DNA of 64,000 nucleotides from Osmia lignaria lignaria (GCF_051020975.1 NW_027478166.1:9859501-9923500); one strand, 5' to 3'; positions 10,895 to 24,738 are shown, counted from the first letter of the stretch. Made by a program: numbers and translations. Notes: generated by a model from the sequence alone, not told the origin.

Positions 10895-11860
10895 TCAGAT
10901 GCGTAGTTCTCGACATATATCAAGATATTTAAAAGTTCCGAAGCCGCACCAACATAATAGAGATACAGAAACACCGTGGCCCCTTTCTTTGAGATAACTC
11001 TGCACTATCGCGAGCTGCAAATGCCACTTCCAGTTTAGCTGTGCAGAAGAAGAACAACAAGAAGAAGAAATATCTCGAAATATGTCCGTCAGGCCCCTTC
11101 CCTTGACATATATCTGCAAATATCTCGGAAACGAAGCGAGCTATGGCAAAATGTTATGAGACCTTTTTTGTAGAGAATTATGTTTTCTACAATTTATGTT
11201 CTATGATATTTTTTGATCAGAAGCGTAGTTTTCGAGATATATCAAGATATTTAAAAGTTCCGAAGCCGCACCAACATAATAGAGATACAGAAACACCGTG
11301 GCCCCTTTCTTTGAGATAACTCTGCACTATTGCGAGCTGCAAATGCCACTTCCAGCTTAGCTGTGCAGAAGAAGAACAACAAGAAGAAGAAATATCTCGA
11401 AATATGTCCGTCAGGCCCCTTCCCTTGACATATATCTGCAAATATCTCGGAAACGAAGCGAGCTATGGCAAAATGTTATGAGACCTTTTTTGTAGAGAAT
11501 TATGTTTCCTACAATTTATGTTCTATGATATTTTTTGATCAGAAGCGTAGTTTTCGAGATATATCAAGATATTTAAAAGTTCCGAAGCCGCACCAACATA
11601 ATAGAGATACAGAAACACCGTGGCCCCTTTCTTTGAGATAACTCTGCACTATTGCGAGCTGCAAATGCCACTTCCAGCTTAGCTGTGCAGAAGAAGAACA
11701 ACAAGAAGAAGAAATATCTCGAAATATGTCCGTCAGGCCCCTTCCCTTGAGATATATCTGCAAATATCTCGGAAACGAAGCGAGCTATGGCAAAATGTTA
11801 TGAGACCTTTTTTGTAGAGAATTATGTTTCCTACAATTTATGTTCTATGATATTTTTTGA

Positions 11861-12181
11861 TCAGAAGCGTAGTTTTCGAGATATATCGAGATATTTAAAA
11901 GTTCCGAAGCCGCACCAACATGATAGAGATACAGAAACACCGTGGCCCCTTTCCTTGAGATAACTCTGCACTATTGCGAGCTATAAATGCCTCTCCAGCT
12001 TAGCTGTGCAGAAGAAGAACAATAAGAAGAAGAAATATCTCGAAATATGTCCGTCAGGCCCCTTCCCTTGAGATAAATCTGCATGTATCTCGGAAACGAA
12101 GCGAGCTATGGCAAAATGTTAAGAGACCTTTTTTGTAGAGAATTAAGTTTTCTACTGTTTATGTTCTATGATATTTTTTGA
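11861..12181. repeat. 321-bp monomer with 1-bp deletion (third copy)
   Basis: Same deletion, with gcgagctataaatgcc upstream of it as a private change. It shares accaacatgatagag and cctttccttgag with 10574. Confidence 0.88.
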
Positions 12182-12825
12182 TCAGATGCGTAGTTCTCGA
12201 GATATATCAAGATATTTAAAAGTTCCGAAGCTGCACCAACATAATAGAGATACAGAAACACCGTGGCCCCTTTCTTTGAGATAACTCTGCACTATTGCGA
12301 GCTGCAAATGCCACTTCCAGCTTAGCCGTGCAGAAGAAGAACAACAAGAAGAAGAAATATCTCGAAATATGTCCGTCAGGCCACTTCCCTTGAGATAAAT
12401 CTATAAATATCTCGGAAACGAAGCGAGCTATGGCAAAATGTTAAGAGACCTTTTTTGTAGAGAATTAAGTTTCCTACTTTTTATGTTGTATGATATTTTT
12501 TGATCAGATGCGTAGTTCTCGACATATATCAAGATATTTAAAAGTTCCGAAGCCGCACCAACATAATAGAGATACAGAAACACCGTGGCCCCTTTCTTTG
12601 AGATAACTCTGCACTATTGCGAGCTGCAAATGCCACTTCCAGCTTAGCTGTGCAGAAGAAGAACAACAAGAAGAAGAAATATCTCGAAATATGTCCGTCA
12701 GGCCCCTTCCCTTGACATATATCTGCAAATATCTCGGAAACGAAGCGAGCTATGGCAAAATGTTATGAGACCTTTTTTGTAGAGAATTATGTTTCCTACA
12801 ATTTATGTTCTATGATATTTTTTGA
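11861..12825. repeat. Second copy of the 8643-9607 block
   Basis: Carries the same ordered private variants as 8643-9607 (ttctactgtttatg, ttagccgtgcag, aggccacttccc, atctataaatatc). The third unit, at 12504, has ctattgcgagc where 9286 has ctatcgcgagc. Confidence 0.8.
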
Positions 12826-13147
12826 TCAGATGCGTAGTTTTCGAGATATATCAAGATATTTAAAAGTTCCGAAGCCGCACCAACATAATAGAGATACAGA
12901 AACACCGTGGCCCCTTTCTTTGAGATAACTCTGCACTATTGCGAGCTGCAAATGCCACTTCCAGCTTAGCTGTGCAGAAGAAGAACAACAAGAAGAAGAA
13001 ATATCTCGAAATATGTCCGTCAGGCCCCTTCCCTTGATATAAATCTGCAAATATCTCGGAAACGAAGCGAGCTATGGCAAAATGTTAAGAGACCTTTTTT
13101 GCAGAGAATTAAGTTTCCTACTTTTTATGTTCTATGATATTTTTTGA

Positions 13148-14395
13148 TCAGATGCGTAGTTCTCGAGATATATCAAGATATTTAAAAGTTCCGAAGCCGC
13201 ACCAACATAATAGAGATACAGAAACACCGTGGCCCCTTTCTTTGAGATAACTCTGCGCTATTGCGAGCTGGAAATGCCACTTCCAGTTTAGCTGTGCAGA
13301 AGAAGAACAACAAGAAGAAGAAATATCTCGAAATATGTCCGTTAGGCCCCTTCCCTTGAGATAAATCTGCAAATATCTCGGAAACGAAGCGAGCTATGGC
13401 AAAATGTTGAGAGACCTTTTTTGTAGAGAATTAAGTTTCCTACTATTTATGTTCTATGATATTTTTTGATCAGATGCGTAGTTCTCGAGATATATCAAGA
13501 TATTTAAAGGTTCCGAAGCCGCACCAACATAATAGAGATACAGAAACACCGTGGCCCCTTTCTTTGAGCTAACTCTGCACTAGTGCGAGCCGCAAATGCC
13601 ACTTCCAGCTTAGCTGTGCAGAAGAAGAACAACAAGAAGAAGAAATATCTCGAAATATGTCCGTCAGGCCCCTTCCCTTGAGATAAATCTGCAAATATCT
13701 CGGAAACGAAGCGAGCTATGGCAAAATGTTAAGAGACCTTTTTTGTAGAGAATTAAGTTTCCTACTTTTTATATAGTATGATATTTTTTGATCAGATGCG
13801 TAGATCTCGAGATATATCAAGATATTCAAAAGTTCCGAAGCCGCACCAACATAATAGAGATACAGAAACACCGTGGCCCCTTTCTTTGAGATAACTCTGC
13901 ACTATTGCGAGCTGCAAATGCCACTTCCAGCTTAGCTGTGCAGAAGAAGAACAACAAGAAGAAGAAATATCTCGAAATATGTCCGTCAGGCCCCTTCCCT
14001 TGAGATAAATCTGCAAATATCTCGGAAACGAAGCGAGCTATGGCAAAATGTTTAGAGACCTTTTTTGTAGAGAATTAAGTTTTCTACTTTTTATGTTCCA
14101 TGATATTTTTTGATCAGATGCGTAGTTCTCGAGATATATTAAGATATTTAAAAGTTCCGAAGCTGCACCAACATAATAGAGATACAGAAACACCGTGGCC
14201 CCTTTCTTTGAGATAACTCTGCACTAGTGCGAGCCGCAAATGCCACTTCCAGCTTAGCTGTGCAGAAGAAGAACAACAAGAAGAAGAAATATCTGGAAAT
14301 ATGTCCGTTAGGCCCCTTCCCTTGAGATAAATCTGCAAATATCTCGGAAACGAAGCGAGCTATGGCAAAATGTTAAGAGACCTTTTTTGTAGAGA
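13148..14395. repeat. Four-monomer block duplicated at 17012-18259
   Basis: Shares with 17012-18259 the variants ctctgcgctattg, gagctaactctg, atatagtatg, agatattcaaaag and agatatattaag, in the same order, at an offset of 3864 bp (12 monomers). The unit with gagctaactctg plus atatagtatg also occurs a third time at 19588. Confidence 0.82.
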
Positions 14396-15079
14396 ATTAA
14401 GTTTCCTACTATTTATGTTCTATGATATTTTTTGATCAGATGCGTAGTTCTCGAGATATATCAAGATATTTAAAAGTTCCGAAGCCGCACCAACATAATA
14501 GAGATACAGAAACACCGTGGCCCCTTTCTTTGAGATAACTCTGCACTATTGCGAGCTGCAAATGCCACTTCCAGCTTAGCTGTGCAGAAGAAGAACAACA
14601 AGAAGAAGAAATATCTCGAAATATGTCCGTCAGGCCCCTTCCCTTGAGATAAATCTGCAAATATCTCGGAAACGAAGCGAGCTATGGCAAAATGTTTAGA
14701 GACCTTTTTTGTAGAGAATTAAGTTTTCTACTTTTTATGTTCCATGATATTTTTTGATCAGATGCGTAGTTCTCGAGATATATTAAGATATTTAAAAGTT
14801 CCGAAGCTGCACCAACATAATAGAGATACAGAAACACCGTGGCCCCTTTCTTTGAGATAACTCTGCACTAGTGCGAGCCGCAAATGCCACTTCCAGCTTA
14901 GCTGTGCAGAAGAAGAACAACAAGAAGAAGAAATATCTGGAAATATGTCCGTTAGGCCCCTTCCCTTGAGATAAATCTGCAAATATCTCGGAAACGAAGC
15001 GAGCTATGGCAAAATGTTAAGAGACCTTTTTTGTAGAGAATTAAGTTTCCTACTATTTATGTTCTATGATATTTTTTGA
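14114..15079. repeat. Local 644-bp dimer duplication
   Basis: The unit at 14114 (agatatattaag, ctagtgcgagccgc, atctggaaatatg, gtccgttagg) recurs at 14758, with a standard unit at 14436 between them. This is a two-monomer periodicity produced by one local exchange. Confidence 0.8.
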
Positions 15080-16045
15080 TCAGATGCGTAGTTCTCGAGA
15101 TATATCAAGATATTTAAAAGTTCCGAAGCCGCACCAACATAATAGAGATACAGAAACACCGTGGCCCCTTTCTTTGAGATAACTCTGCACTATTGCGAGC
15201 TGAAAATGCCACTCCCAGTTTAGCTGTGCAGAAGAAGAACAACAAGAAGAAGAAATATCTCGAAATATGTCCGTCAGGCCCCTTCCCTTGAGATATATCT
15301 GCAAATATCTCGGAAACGAAGCGAGCTATGGCAAAATGTTAAGAGACCTTTTTTGTAGAGAATTAAGTTTCCTACTTTTTATGTTGTATGATATTTTTTG
15401 ATCAGATGCGTAGTTCTCGACATATATCAAGATATTTAAAAGTTCCGAAGCCGCACCAACATAATAGAGATACAGAAACACCGTGGCCCCTTTCTTTGAG
15501 ATAACTCTGCACTATCGCGAGCTGCAAATGCCACTTCCAGTTTAGCTGTGCAGAAGAAGAACAACAAGAAGAAGAAATATCTCGAAATATGTCCGTCAGG
15601 CCCCTTCCCTTGACATATATCTGCAAATATCTCGGAAACGAAGCGAGCTATGGCAAAATATTATGAGACCTTTTTTGTAGAGAATTATGTTTCCTACAAT
15701 TTATGTTCTATGATATTTTTTGATCAGAAGCGTAGTTTTCGAGATATATCAAGATATTTAAAAGTTCCGAAGCCGCACCAACATAATAGAGATACAGAAA
15801 CACCGTGGCCCCTTTCTTTGAGATAACTCTGCACTATTGCGAGCTGCAAATGCCACTTCCAGCTTAGCTGTGCAGAAGAAGAACAACAAGAAGAAGAAAT
15901 ATCTCGAAATATGTCCGTCAGGCCCCTTCCCTTGAGATATATCTGCAAATATCTCGGAAACGAAGCGAGCTATGGCAAAATGTTATGAGACCTTTTTTGT
16001 AGAGAATTATGTTTCCTACAATTTATGTTCTATGATATTTTTTGA
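15080..16045. repeat. Mixed monomers, no clear higher-order period
   Basis: The unit at 15080 (gctgaaaatgccactcccag) matches 18300 and 20554. The unit at 15402 (ctcgacatatatc) matches 9286 and 10895. The unit at 15724 resembles the 7677 type. The order suggests shuffling between the flanking blocks. Confidence 0.7.
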
Positions 16046-16689
16046 TCAGAAGCGTAGTTTTCGAGATATATCGAGATATTTAAAAGTTCCGAAGCCGCAC
16101 CAACATAATAGAGATACAGAAACACCGTGGCCCCTTTCTTTGAGATAACTCTGCACTATTGCGCGCAGCAAATGCCACTTCCAACTTAGCTGTGCAGAAG
16201 AAGAACAACAAGAAGAAGAAATATCTCGAAATATGTCCGTCAGGCCCCTTCCCTTGAGATATATCTGCAAATATCTCGGAAACGAAGCGAGCTATGGCAA
16301 AATGTTATGAGACCTTTTTTGTAGAGAATTATGTTTCCTACAATTTATGTTCTATGATATTTTTTGATCAGAAGCGTAGTTTTCGAGATATATCGAGATA
16401 TTTAAAAGTTCCGAAGCCGCACCAACATAATAGAGATACAGAAACACCGTGGCCCCTTTCTTTGAGATAACTCTGCACTATTGCGCGCAGCAAATGCCAC
16501 TTCCAACTTAGCTGTGCAGAAGAAGAACAACAAGAAGAAGAAATATCTCGAAATATGTCCGTCAGGCCCCTTCCCTTGAGATAAATCTGCAAATATCTCG
16601 GAAACGAAGCGAGCTATGGCAAAATGTTAAGAGACCTTTTTTGCAGAGAATTAAGTTTCCTACTTTTTATGTTCTATGATATTTTTTGA
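16046..16689. repeat. Tandem pair sharing gcgcgcagc variant
   Basis: Units at 16046 and 16368 both carry ttgcgcgcagcaaatgcc and ttccaacttagc, which I noticed nowhere else. They differ at their 3' ends: the second has gagataaatctg and switches to the other junction haplotype. Confidence 0.82.
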
Positions 16690-17333
16690 TCAGATGCGTA
16701 GTTCTCGAGATATATCAAGATATTTAAAAGTTCCGAAGCCGCACCAACATAATAGAGATACAGAAACACCGTGGCCCCTTTCTTTGAGATAACTGTGCAC
16801 CATTGCGAGCTGTAAATGCCACGACCAGCTTAGCTGTGCAGAAGAAGAACAACAACAAGAAGAAGTATCTCGAAATATGTCCGTCAGGCCCCTTCCCTTG
16901 AGATAAATCTGCAAATATCTCGGAAACGAAGCGAGCTATGGCAAAATGTTAACAGACCTTTTTTGTAGAGAATTAAGTTTCCTACTTTTTATGTTCTATG
17001 ATATTTTTTGATCAGATGCGTAGTTCTCGAGATATATCAAGATATTTAAAAGTTCCGAAGCCGCACCAACATAATAGAGATACAGAAACACCGTGGCCCC
17101 TTTCTTTGAGATAACTCTGCGCTATTGCGAGCTGGAAATGCCACTTCCAGTTTAGCTGTGCAGAAGAAGAACAACAAGAAGAAGAAATATCTCGAAATAT
17201 GTCCGTTAGGCCCCTTCCCTTGAGATAAATCTGCAAATATCTCGGAAACGAAGCGAGCTATGGCAAAATGTTGAGAGACCTTTTTTGTAGAGAATTAAGT
17301 TTCCTACTATTTATGTTCTATGATATTTTTTGA
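16690..17333. repeat. Divergent monomer plus start of duplicated block
   Basis: The unit at 16690 has private changes (aactgtgcaccattg, gccacgaccagc, aacaacaacaagaagaagtatc, gttaacagacc). The unit at 17012 begins the second copy of the 13148 block. Confidence 0.75.
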
Positions 17334-19587
17334 TCAGATGCGTAGTTCTCGAGATATATCAAGATATTTAAAGGTTCCGAAGCCGCACCAACATAATAGA
17401 GATACAGAAACACCGTGGCCCCTTTCTTTGAGCTAACTCTGCACTAGTGCGAGCCGCAAATGCCACTTCCAGCTTAGCTGTGCAGAAGAAGAACAACAAG
17501 AAGAAGAAATATCTCGAAATATGTCCGTCAGGCCCCTTCCCTTGAGATAAATCTGCAAATATCTCGGAAACGAAGCGAGCTATGGCAAAATGTTAAGAGA
17601 CCTTTTTTGTAGAGAATTAAGTTTCCTACTTTTTATATAGTATGATATTTTTTGATCAGATGCGTAGATCTCGAGATATATCAAGATATTCAAAAGTTCC
17701 GAAGCCGCACCAACATAATAGAGATACAGAAACACCGTGGCCCCTTTCTTTGAGATAACTCTGCACTATTGCGAGCTGCAAATGCCACTTCCAGCTTAGC
17801 TGTGCAGAAGAAGAACAACAAGAAGAAGAAATATCTCGAAATATGTCCGTCAGGCCCCTTCCCTTGAGATAAATCTGCAAATATCTCGGAAACGAAGCGA
17901 GCTATGGCAAAATGTTTAGAGACCTTTTTTGTAGAGAATTAAGTTTTCTACTTTTTATGTTCCATGATATTTTTTGATCAGATGCGTAGTTCTCGAGATA
18001 TATTAAGATATTTAAAAGTTCCGAAGCTGCACCAACATAATAGAGATACAGAAACACCGTGGCCCCTTTCTTTGAGATAACTCTGCACTAGTGCGAGCCG
18101 CAAATGCCACTTCCAGCTTAGCTGTGCAGAAGAAGAACAACAAGAAGAAGAAATATCTGGAAATATGTCCGTTAGGCCCCTTCCCTTGAGATAAATCTGC
18201 AAATATCTCGGAAACGAAGCGAGCTATGGCAAAATGTTGAGAGACCTTTTTTGTAGAGAATTAAGTTTCCTACTATTTATGTTCTATGATATTTTTTGAT
18301 CAGATGCGTAGTTCTCGAGATATATCAAGATATTTAAAAGTTCCGAAGCCGCACCAACATAATAGAGATACAGAAACACCGTGGCCCCTTTCTTTGAGAT
18401 AACTCTGCACTATTGCGAGCTGAAAATGCCACTCCCAGTTTAGCTGTGCAGAAGAAGAACAACAAGAAGAAGAAATATCTCGAAATATGTCCGTCAGGCC
18501 CCTTCCCTTGAGATATATCTGCAAATATCTCGGAAACGAAGCGAGCTATGGCAAAATGTTAAGAGACCTTTTTTGTAGAGAATTAAGTGTCCTACTTTTT
18601 ATGTTCTATGATATTTTTTGATCAGATGCGTAGTTCTCGAGATATATCAAGATATTTAAAAGTTCCGAAGCCGCACCAACATAATAGAGATACAGAAACA
18701 CCGTGGCCCCTTTCTTTGAGATAACTCTGCACTATTGCGAGCTGTAAATGCCACTTCCAGCTTAGCTGTGCAGAAGAAGAACAACAAGAAGCAGAAATAT
18801 CTCGAAATATGTCCGTCAGGCCCCTTCCCTTGAGATATATCTGCAAATATCTCGGAAACGAAGCGAGTTATGGCAAAATGTTTAGACACCTTTTTTGTAG
18901 AGAATTATGTTTCCTACAATTTATGTTCTATGATATTTTTTGATCAGTAGCGTAGTTTTCGAGATATATCGAGATATTTAAAAGTTCCGAAGCCGCACCA
19001 ACATAATAGAGATACAGAAACACCGTGGCCCCTTTCTTTGAGATAACTCTGCACTATTGCGAGCTGCAAATGCCACTTCCAGCTTAGCTGTGCAGAAGAA
19101 GAACAACAAGAAGAAGAAATATCTCGAAATATGTCCGTCAGGCCCCTTCCCTTGAGATAAATCTGCAGATATCTCGGAAACGAAGCGAGCCATGGCAAAA
19201 TGTTAAGAGACCTTTTCTGTAGAGAATTAAGTTTTTTACTTTTTATGTTCCATGATATTTTTTGATCAGATGCGTAGTTCTCGAGATATATCAAGATATT
19301 TAAAAGTTCCGAAGCTGCACCAACATAATAGAGATACAGAAACACCGTGGCCCCTTTCTTTGAGATAACTCTGCACTAGTGCGAGCCGCAAATGCCACTT
19401 CCAGCTTAGCTGTGCAGAAGAAGGACAACAAGAAGAAGAAATATCTGGAAATATGTCCGTTAGGCCCCTTCCCTTGAGATAAATCTGCAAATATCTCGGA
19501 AACGAACCGACCTATGGCAAAATGTTGAGAGACCTTTTTTGTAGAGAATTAAGTTTCCTACTATTTATGTTCTATGATATTTTTTGA
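17334..19587. repeat. 2254-bp seven-monomer higher-order unit, copy 1
   Basis: Seven monomers repeated immediately as 19588-21841. Private markers, in order: gagctaactctg, atatagtatg, agatattcaaaag, agatatattaag, gccactcccag, aattaagtgtcc, gcgagttatgg, tttagacacc, gatcagtagcg, gcgagccatgg, aagaaggacaac, cgaaccgacctatgg. I spotted no differences at the positions compared. Confidence 0.88.
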
Positions 19588-21841
19588 TCAGATGCGTAGT
19601 TCTCGAGATATATCAAGATATTTAAAGGTTCCGAAGCCGCACCAACATAATAGAGATACAGAAACACCGTGGCCCCTTTCTTTGAGCTAACTCTGCACTA
19701 GTGCGAGCCGCAAATGCCACTTCCAGCTTAGCTGTGCAGAAGAAGAACAACAAGAAGAAGAAATATCTCGAAATATGTCCGTCAGGCCCCTTCCCTTGAG
19801 ATAAATCTGCAAATATCTCGGAAACGAAGCGAGCTATGGCAAAATGTTAAGAGACCTTTTTTGTAGAGAATTAAGTTTCCTACTTTTTATATAGTATGAT
19901 ATTTTTTGATCAGATGCGTAGATCTCGAGATATATCAAGATATTCAAAAGTTCCGAAGCCGCACCAACATAATAGAGATACAGAAACACCGTGGCCCCTT
20001 TCTTTGAGATAACTCTGCACTATTGCGAGCTGCAAATGCCACTTCCAGCTTAGCTGTGCAGAAGAAGAACAACAAGAAGAAGAAATATCTCGAAATATGT
20101 CCGTCAGGCCCCTTCCCTTGAGATAAATCTGCAAATATCTCGGAAACGAAGCGAGCTATGGCAAAATGTTTAGAGACCTTTTTTGTAGAGAATTAAGTTT
20201 TCTACTTTTTATGTTCCATGATATTTTTTGATCAGATGCGTAGTTCTCGAGATATATTAAGATATTTAAAAGTTCCGAAGCTGCACCAACATAATAGAGA
20301 TACAGAAACACCGTGGCCCCTTTCTTTGAGATAACTCTGCACTAGTGCGAGCCGCAAATGCCACTTCCAGCTTAGCTGTGCAGAAGAAGAACAACAAGAA
20401 GAAGAAATATCTGGAAATATGTCCGTTAGGCCCCTTCCCTTGAGATAAATCTGCAAATATCTCGGAAACGAAGCGAGCTATGGCAAAATGTTGAGAGACC
20501 TTTTTTGTAGAGAATTAAGTTTCCTACTATTTATGTTCTATGATATTTTTTGATCAGATGCGTAGTTCTCGAGATATATCAAGATATTTAAAAGTTCCGA
20601 AGCCGCACCAACATAATAGAGATACAGAAACACCGTGGCCCCTTTCTTTGAGATAACTCTGCACTATTGCGAGCTGAAAATGCCACTCCCAGTTTAGCTG
20701 TGCAGAAGAAGAACAACAAGAAGAAGAAATATCTCGAAATATGTCCGTCAGGCCCCTTCCCTTGAGATATATCTGCAAATATCTCGGAAACGAAGCGAGC
20801 TATGGCAAAATGTTAAGAGACCTTTTTTGTAGAGAATTAAGTGTCCTACTTTTTATGTTCTATGATATTTTTTGATCAGATGCGTAGTTCTCGAGATATA
20901 TCAAGATATTTAAAAGTTCCGAAGCCGCACCAACATAATAGAGATACAGAAACACCGTGGCCCCTTTCTTTGAGATAACTCTGCACTATTGCGAGCTGTA
21001 AATGCCACTTCCAGCTTAGCTGTGCAGAAGAAGAACAACAAGAAGCAGAAATATCTCGAAATATGTCCGTCAGGCCCCTTCCCTTGAGATATATCTGCAA
21101 ATATCTCGGAAACGAAGCGAGTTATGGCAAAATGTTTAGACACCTTTTTTGTAGAGAATTATGTTTCCTACAATTTATGTTCTATGATATTTTTTGATCA
21201 GTAGCGTAGTTTTCGAGATATATCGAGATATTTAAAAGTTCCGAAGCCGCACCAACATAATAGAGATACAGAAACACCGTGGCCCCTTTCTTTGAGATAA
21301 CTCTGCACTATTGCGAGCTGCAAATGCCACTTCCAGCTTAGCTGTGCAGAAGAAGAACAACAAGAAGAAGAAATATCTCGAAATATGTCCGTCAGGCCCC
21401 TTCCCTTGAGATAAATCTGCAGATATCTCGGAAACGAAGCGAGCCATGGCAAAATGTTAAGAGACCTTTTCTGTAGAGAATTAAGTTTTTTACTTTTTAT
21501 GTTCCATGATATTTTTTGATCAGATGCGTAGTTCTCGAGATATATCAAGATATTTAAAAGTTCCGAAGCTGCACCAACATAATAGAGATACAGAAACACC
21601 GTGGCCCCTTTCTTTGAGATAACTCTGCACTAGTGCGAGCCGCAAATGCCACTTCCAGCTTAGCTGTGCAGAAGAAGGACAACAAGAAGAAGAAATATCT
21701 GGAAATATGTCCGTTAGGCCCCTTCCCTTGAGATAAATCTGCAAATATCTCGGAAACGAACCGACCTATGGCAAAATGTTGAGAGACCTTTTTTGTAGAG
21801 AATTAAGTTTCCTACTATTTATGTTCTATGATATTTTTTGA
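19588..21841. repeat. 2254-bp seven-monomer higher-order unit, copy 2
   Basis: Carries the same ordered markers as copy 1. Agreement ends near 21930, where the next unit reads gagataactctg instead of gagctaactctg and then cttatctgtg instead of cttagctgtg. The left edge of agreement is near 17260/19514, where cgaagcgagct and cgaaccgacct differ. Confidence 0.88.
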
Positions 21842-24604
21842 TCAGATGCGTAGTTCTCGAGATATATCAAGATATTTAAAGGTTCCGAAGCCGCACCAAC
21901 ATAATAGAGATACAGAAACACCGTGGCCCCTTTCTTTGAGATAACTCTGCACTAGTGCGAGCCGCAAATGCCACTTCCAGCTTATCTGTGCAGAAGAAGA
22001 ACAACAAGAAGAAGAAATATCTCGATATATGTCCGTCAGGCCCCTTCCCTTGAGATACATCTGCAAATATCTCGGAAACGAAGCGAGCTATGGCAAAATG
22101 TTAAGAGACCTTTTTTGTAGAGAATTAAGTTTCCTACTTTTTATGTAGTATGATATTTTTTGATCAGATGCGTAGATCTCGAGATATATCAAGGTATTTA
22201 AAAGTTCCGAAGCCGCACCAACATAATAGAGATACAGAAACACCGTGGCCCCTTTCTTTGAGATAACTCTGCACTATTGCGAGCTGCAAACGCCACTTCC
22301 AGCTTAGCTGTGCAGAAGAAGAACAACAAAAAGAAGAAATATCTCGAAATATGTCCGTCTCACCCCTTCCCTTGAGATAAATCTGCAAATATCTCGGAAA
22401 CGAAGCGAGCTATGGCAAAATGTTAAGAGACCTTTTTTGTAGAGAATTAAGTGTCCTACTTTTTATGTTCTATGATCTTTTTTGATCAGATGCGTAGCTC
22501 TCGAGATATATCAAGATATTTAAAAGTTCCGAAGCCGCACCAACATAATAGAGATACAGAAACACCGTGGCCCCTTTCTTTGAGATAACTCTGCACTATT
22601 GCGAGCTGCAAATGCCTCTTCCAGCTTAGCTGTGCAGAAGAAGAACAACAAGAAGAAGAAATATCTCGATATATGTCCGTCAGGCCCCATCCCTTGAGAT
22701 GTATCTGCAAATATCTCGGAAACGAAGCGAGCTATGGCAAAATGTTAAGAGACCTTTTTTGTAGAGAATTATGTTTCCTACAATTTATGTTCTATGATAT
22801 TTTTTGATCAGAAGCGTAGTTTTCGAGATATATCGAGATATTTAAAAGTTCCGAAGCCGCACCAACATAATAGAGATACAGAAACACCGCGGCCACTTTC
22901 TTTGAGATAACTCTGCACTATTGCGAGCTGGAAATGCCACTTCCAGTTTAGCTGTGCAGAAGAAGAACAGCAAGAAGAAGAAATATCTCGAAATATGTCC
23001 GTCAGGCCCATTCCTTGAGATATATCTGCAAATATCTCGGAAACGAAGCGAGCTATGGCAAAATGTTAAGTGACCTTTTTTGTAGAGAATTAAGTGTCCT
23101 ACTTTTTATGTTCTATGATATTTTTTGATCAGATGCGTAGTTCTCGAGATATATCAAGATATTTAAAAGTTCCGAAGCCGCACCAACATAATAGAGATAC
23201 AGAAACACCGTGGCCCCTTTCTTTGAGATAACTCTGCACTATTGCGAGCTGTAAATGCCACTTCCAGCTTAGCTGTGCAGAAGAAGAACAACAAGAAGCA
23301 GAAATATCTCGAAATATGTCCGTCAGGCCCCTTCCCTTGAGATATATCTGCAAATATCTCGGAAACGAAGCGAGTTATGGCAAAATGTTTAGAGACCTTT
23401 TTTGTAGAGAATTATGTTTCCTACAATTTATGTTCTATGATATTTTTTGATCAGTAGCGTAGTTTTCGAGATATATCGAGATATTTAAAAGTTCCGAAGC
23501 CGCACCAACATAATAGAGATACAGAAACACCGTGGCCCCTTTCTTTGAGATAACTCTGCACTATTGCGAGCTGCAAATGCCACTTCCAGCTTAGCTGTGC
23601 AGAAGAAGAACAACAAGAAGAAGAAATATCTCGAAATATGTCCGTCAGGCCCCTTCCCTTGAGATAAATCTGCAGATATCTCGGAAACGAAGCGAGCCAT
23701 GGCAAAATGTTAAGAGACCTTTTCTGTAGAGAATTAAGTTTTTTACTTTTTATGTTCCATGATATTTTTTGATCAGATGCGTAGTTCTCGAGATATATCA
23801 AGATATTTAAAAGTTCCGAAGCTGCACCAACATAATAGAGATACAGAAACACCGTGGCCCCTTTCTTTGAGATAACTCTGCACTAGTGCGAGCCGCAAAT
23901 GCCACTTCCAGCTTAGCTGTGCAGAAGAAGGACAACAAGAAGAAGAAATATCTCGAAATATGTCCGTCAGGCCCCTTCCCTTGAGATATATCTGCAAATA
24001 TCTCGGAAACGAAGCGAGCTATGGCAAAATGTGAAGAGACCTTTTTTGTAGAGAATTAAGTGTCCTACTTTTTATGTTCTATGATATTTTTTGATCAGAT
24101 GCGTAGTTCTCGAGATATATCAAGATATTTAAAAGTTCCGAAGCCGCACCAACATAATAGAGATACAGAAACACCGTGGCCCCTTTCTTTGAGATAACTC
24201 TGCACTATTGCGAGCTGTAAATGCCACTTCCAGCTTAGCTGTGCAGAAGAAGAACAACAAGAAGCAGAAATATCTCGAAATATGTCCGTCAGGCCCCTTC
24301 CCTTGAGATATATCTGCAAATATCTCGGAAACGAAGCGAGTTATGGCAAAATGTTTAGAGACCTTTTTTGTAGAGAATTAAGTTTCCTACTATTTATGTT
24401 CTATGATATTTTTTGATCAGATGCGTAGTTCTCGAGATATATCAAGATATTTAAAGGTTCCGAAGCCGCACCAACATAATAGAGATACAGAAACACCGTG
24501 GCCCCTTTCTTTGAGATAACTCTGCACTAGTGCGAGCCGCAAATGCCACTTCCAGCTTATCTGTGCAGAAGAAGAACAACAAGAAGAAGAAATATCTCGA
24601 TATA
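21386..24604. repeat. 3219-bp tandem duplication, copy 1
   Basis: Ten monomers, one of them 321 bp. Markers repeated 3219 bp later: ctgcagatatctcgg with gcgagccatgg, aagaaggacaac, cttatctgtg with tcgatatatgtcc, atcaaggtattt, gtctcacccc, gatcttttttgatc, ggccccatccc, ccgcggccac, gcccattcc. Edges are approximate to within about 30 bp. Confidence 0.85.
22808..23128. repeat. 321-bp monomer with 1-bp deletion
   Basis: Carries caggcccattccttgag, one base shorter than the usual caggccccttcccttgag, plus caccgcggccac and gaagaacagcaag. It is duplicated at 26027. The related unit at 29568 has the same gcggccac and cagcaag but no deletion. Confidence 0.88.
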
Positions 24605-24738
24605 TGTCCGTCAGGCCCCTTCCCTTGAGATAAATCTGCAGATATCTCGGAAACGAAGCGAGCCATGGCAAAATGTTAAGAGACCTTTTCTGTAGAGAAT
24701 TAAGTTTTTTACTTTTTATGTTCCATGATATTTTTTGA
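24417..24738. repeat. Chimeric monomer at duplication junction
   Basis: The first part (aaaggttcc, cttatctgtg, ctcgatatatg) matches the units at 21842 and 25061. The last part (ctgcagatatctcgg, gcgagccatgg, ttttttactttttatg) matches the ends of the units at 18944, 21198 and 23451. The switch falls between about 24605 and 24635 and is the seam of the 3219-bp tandem duplication. Confidence 0.82.
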
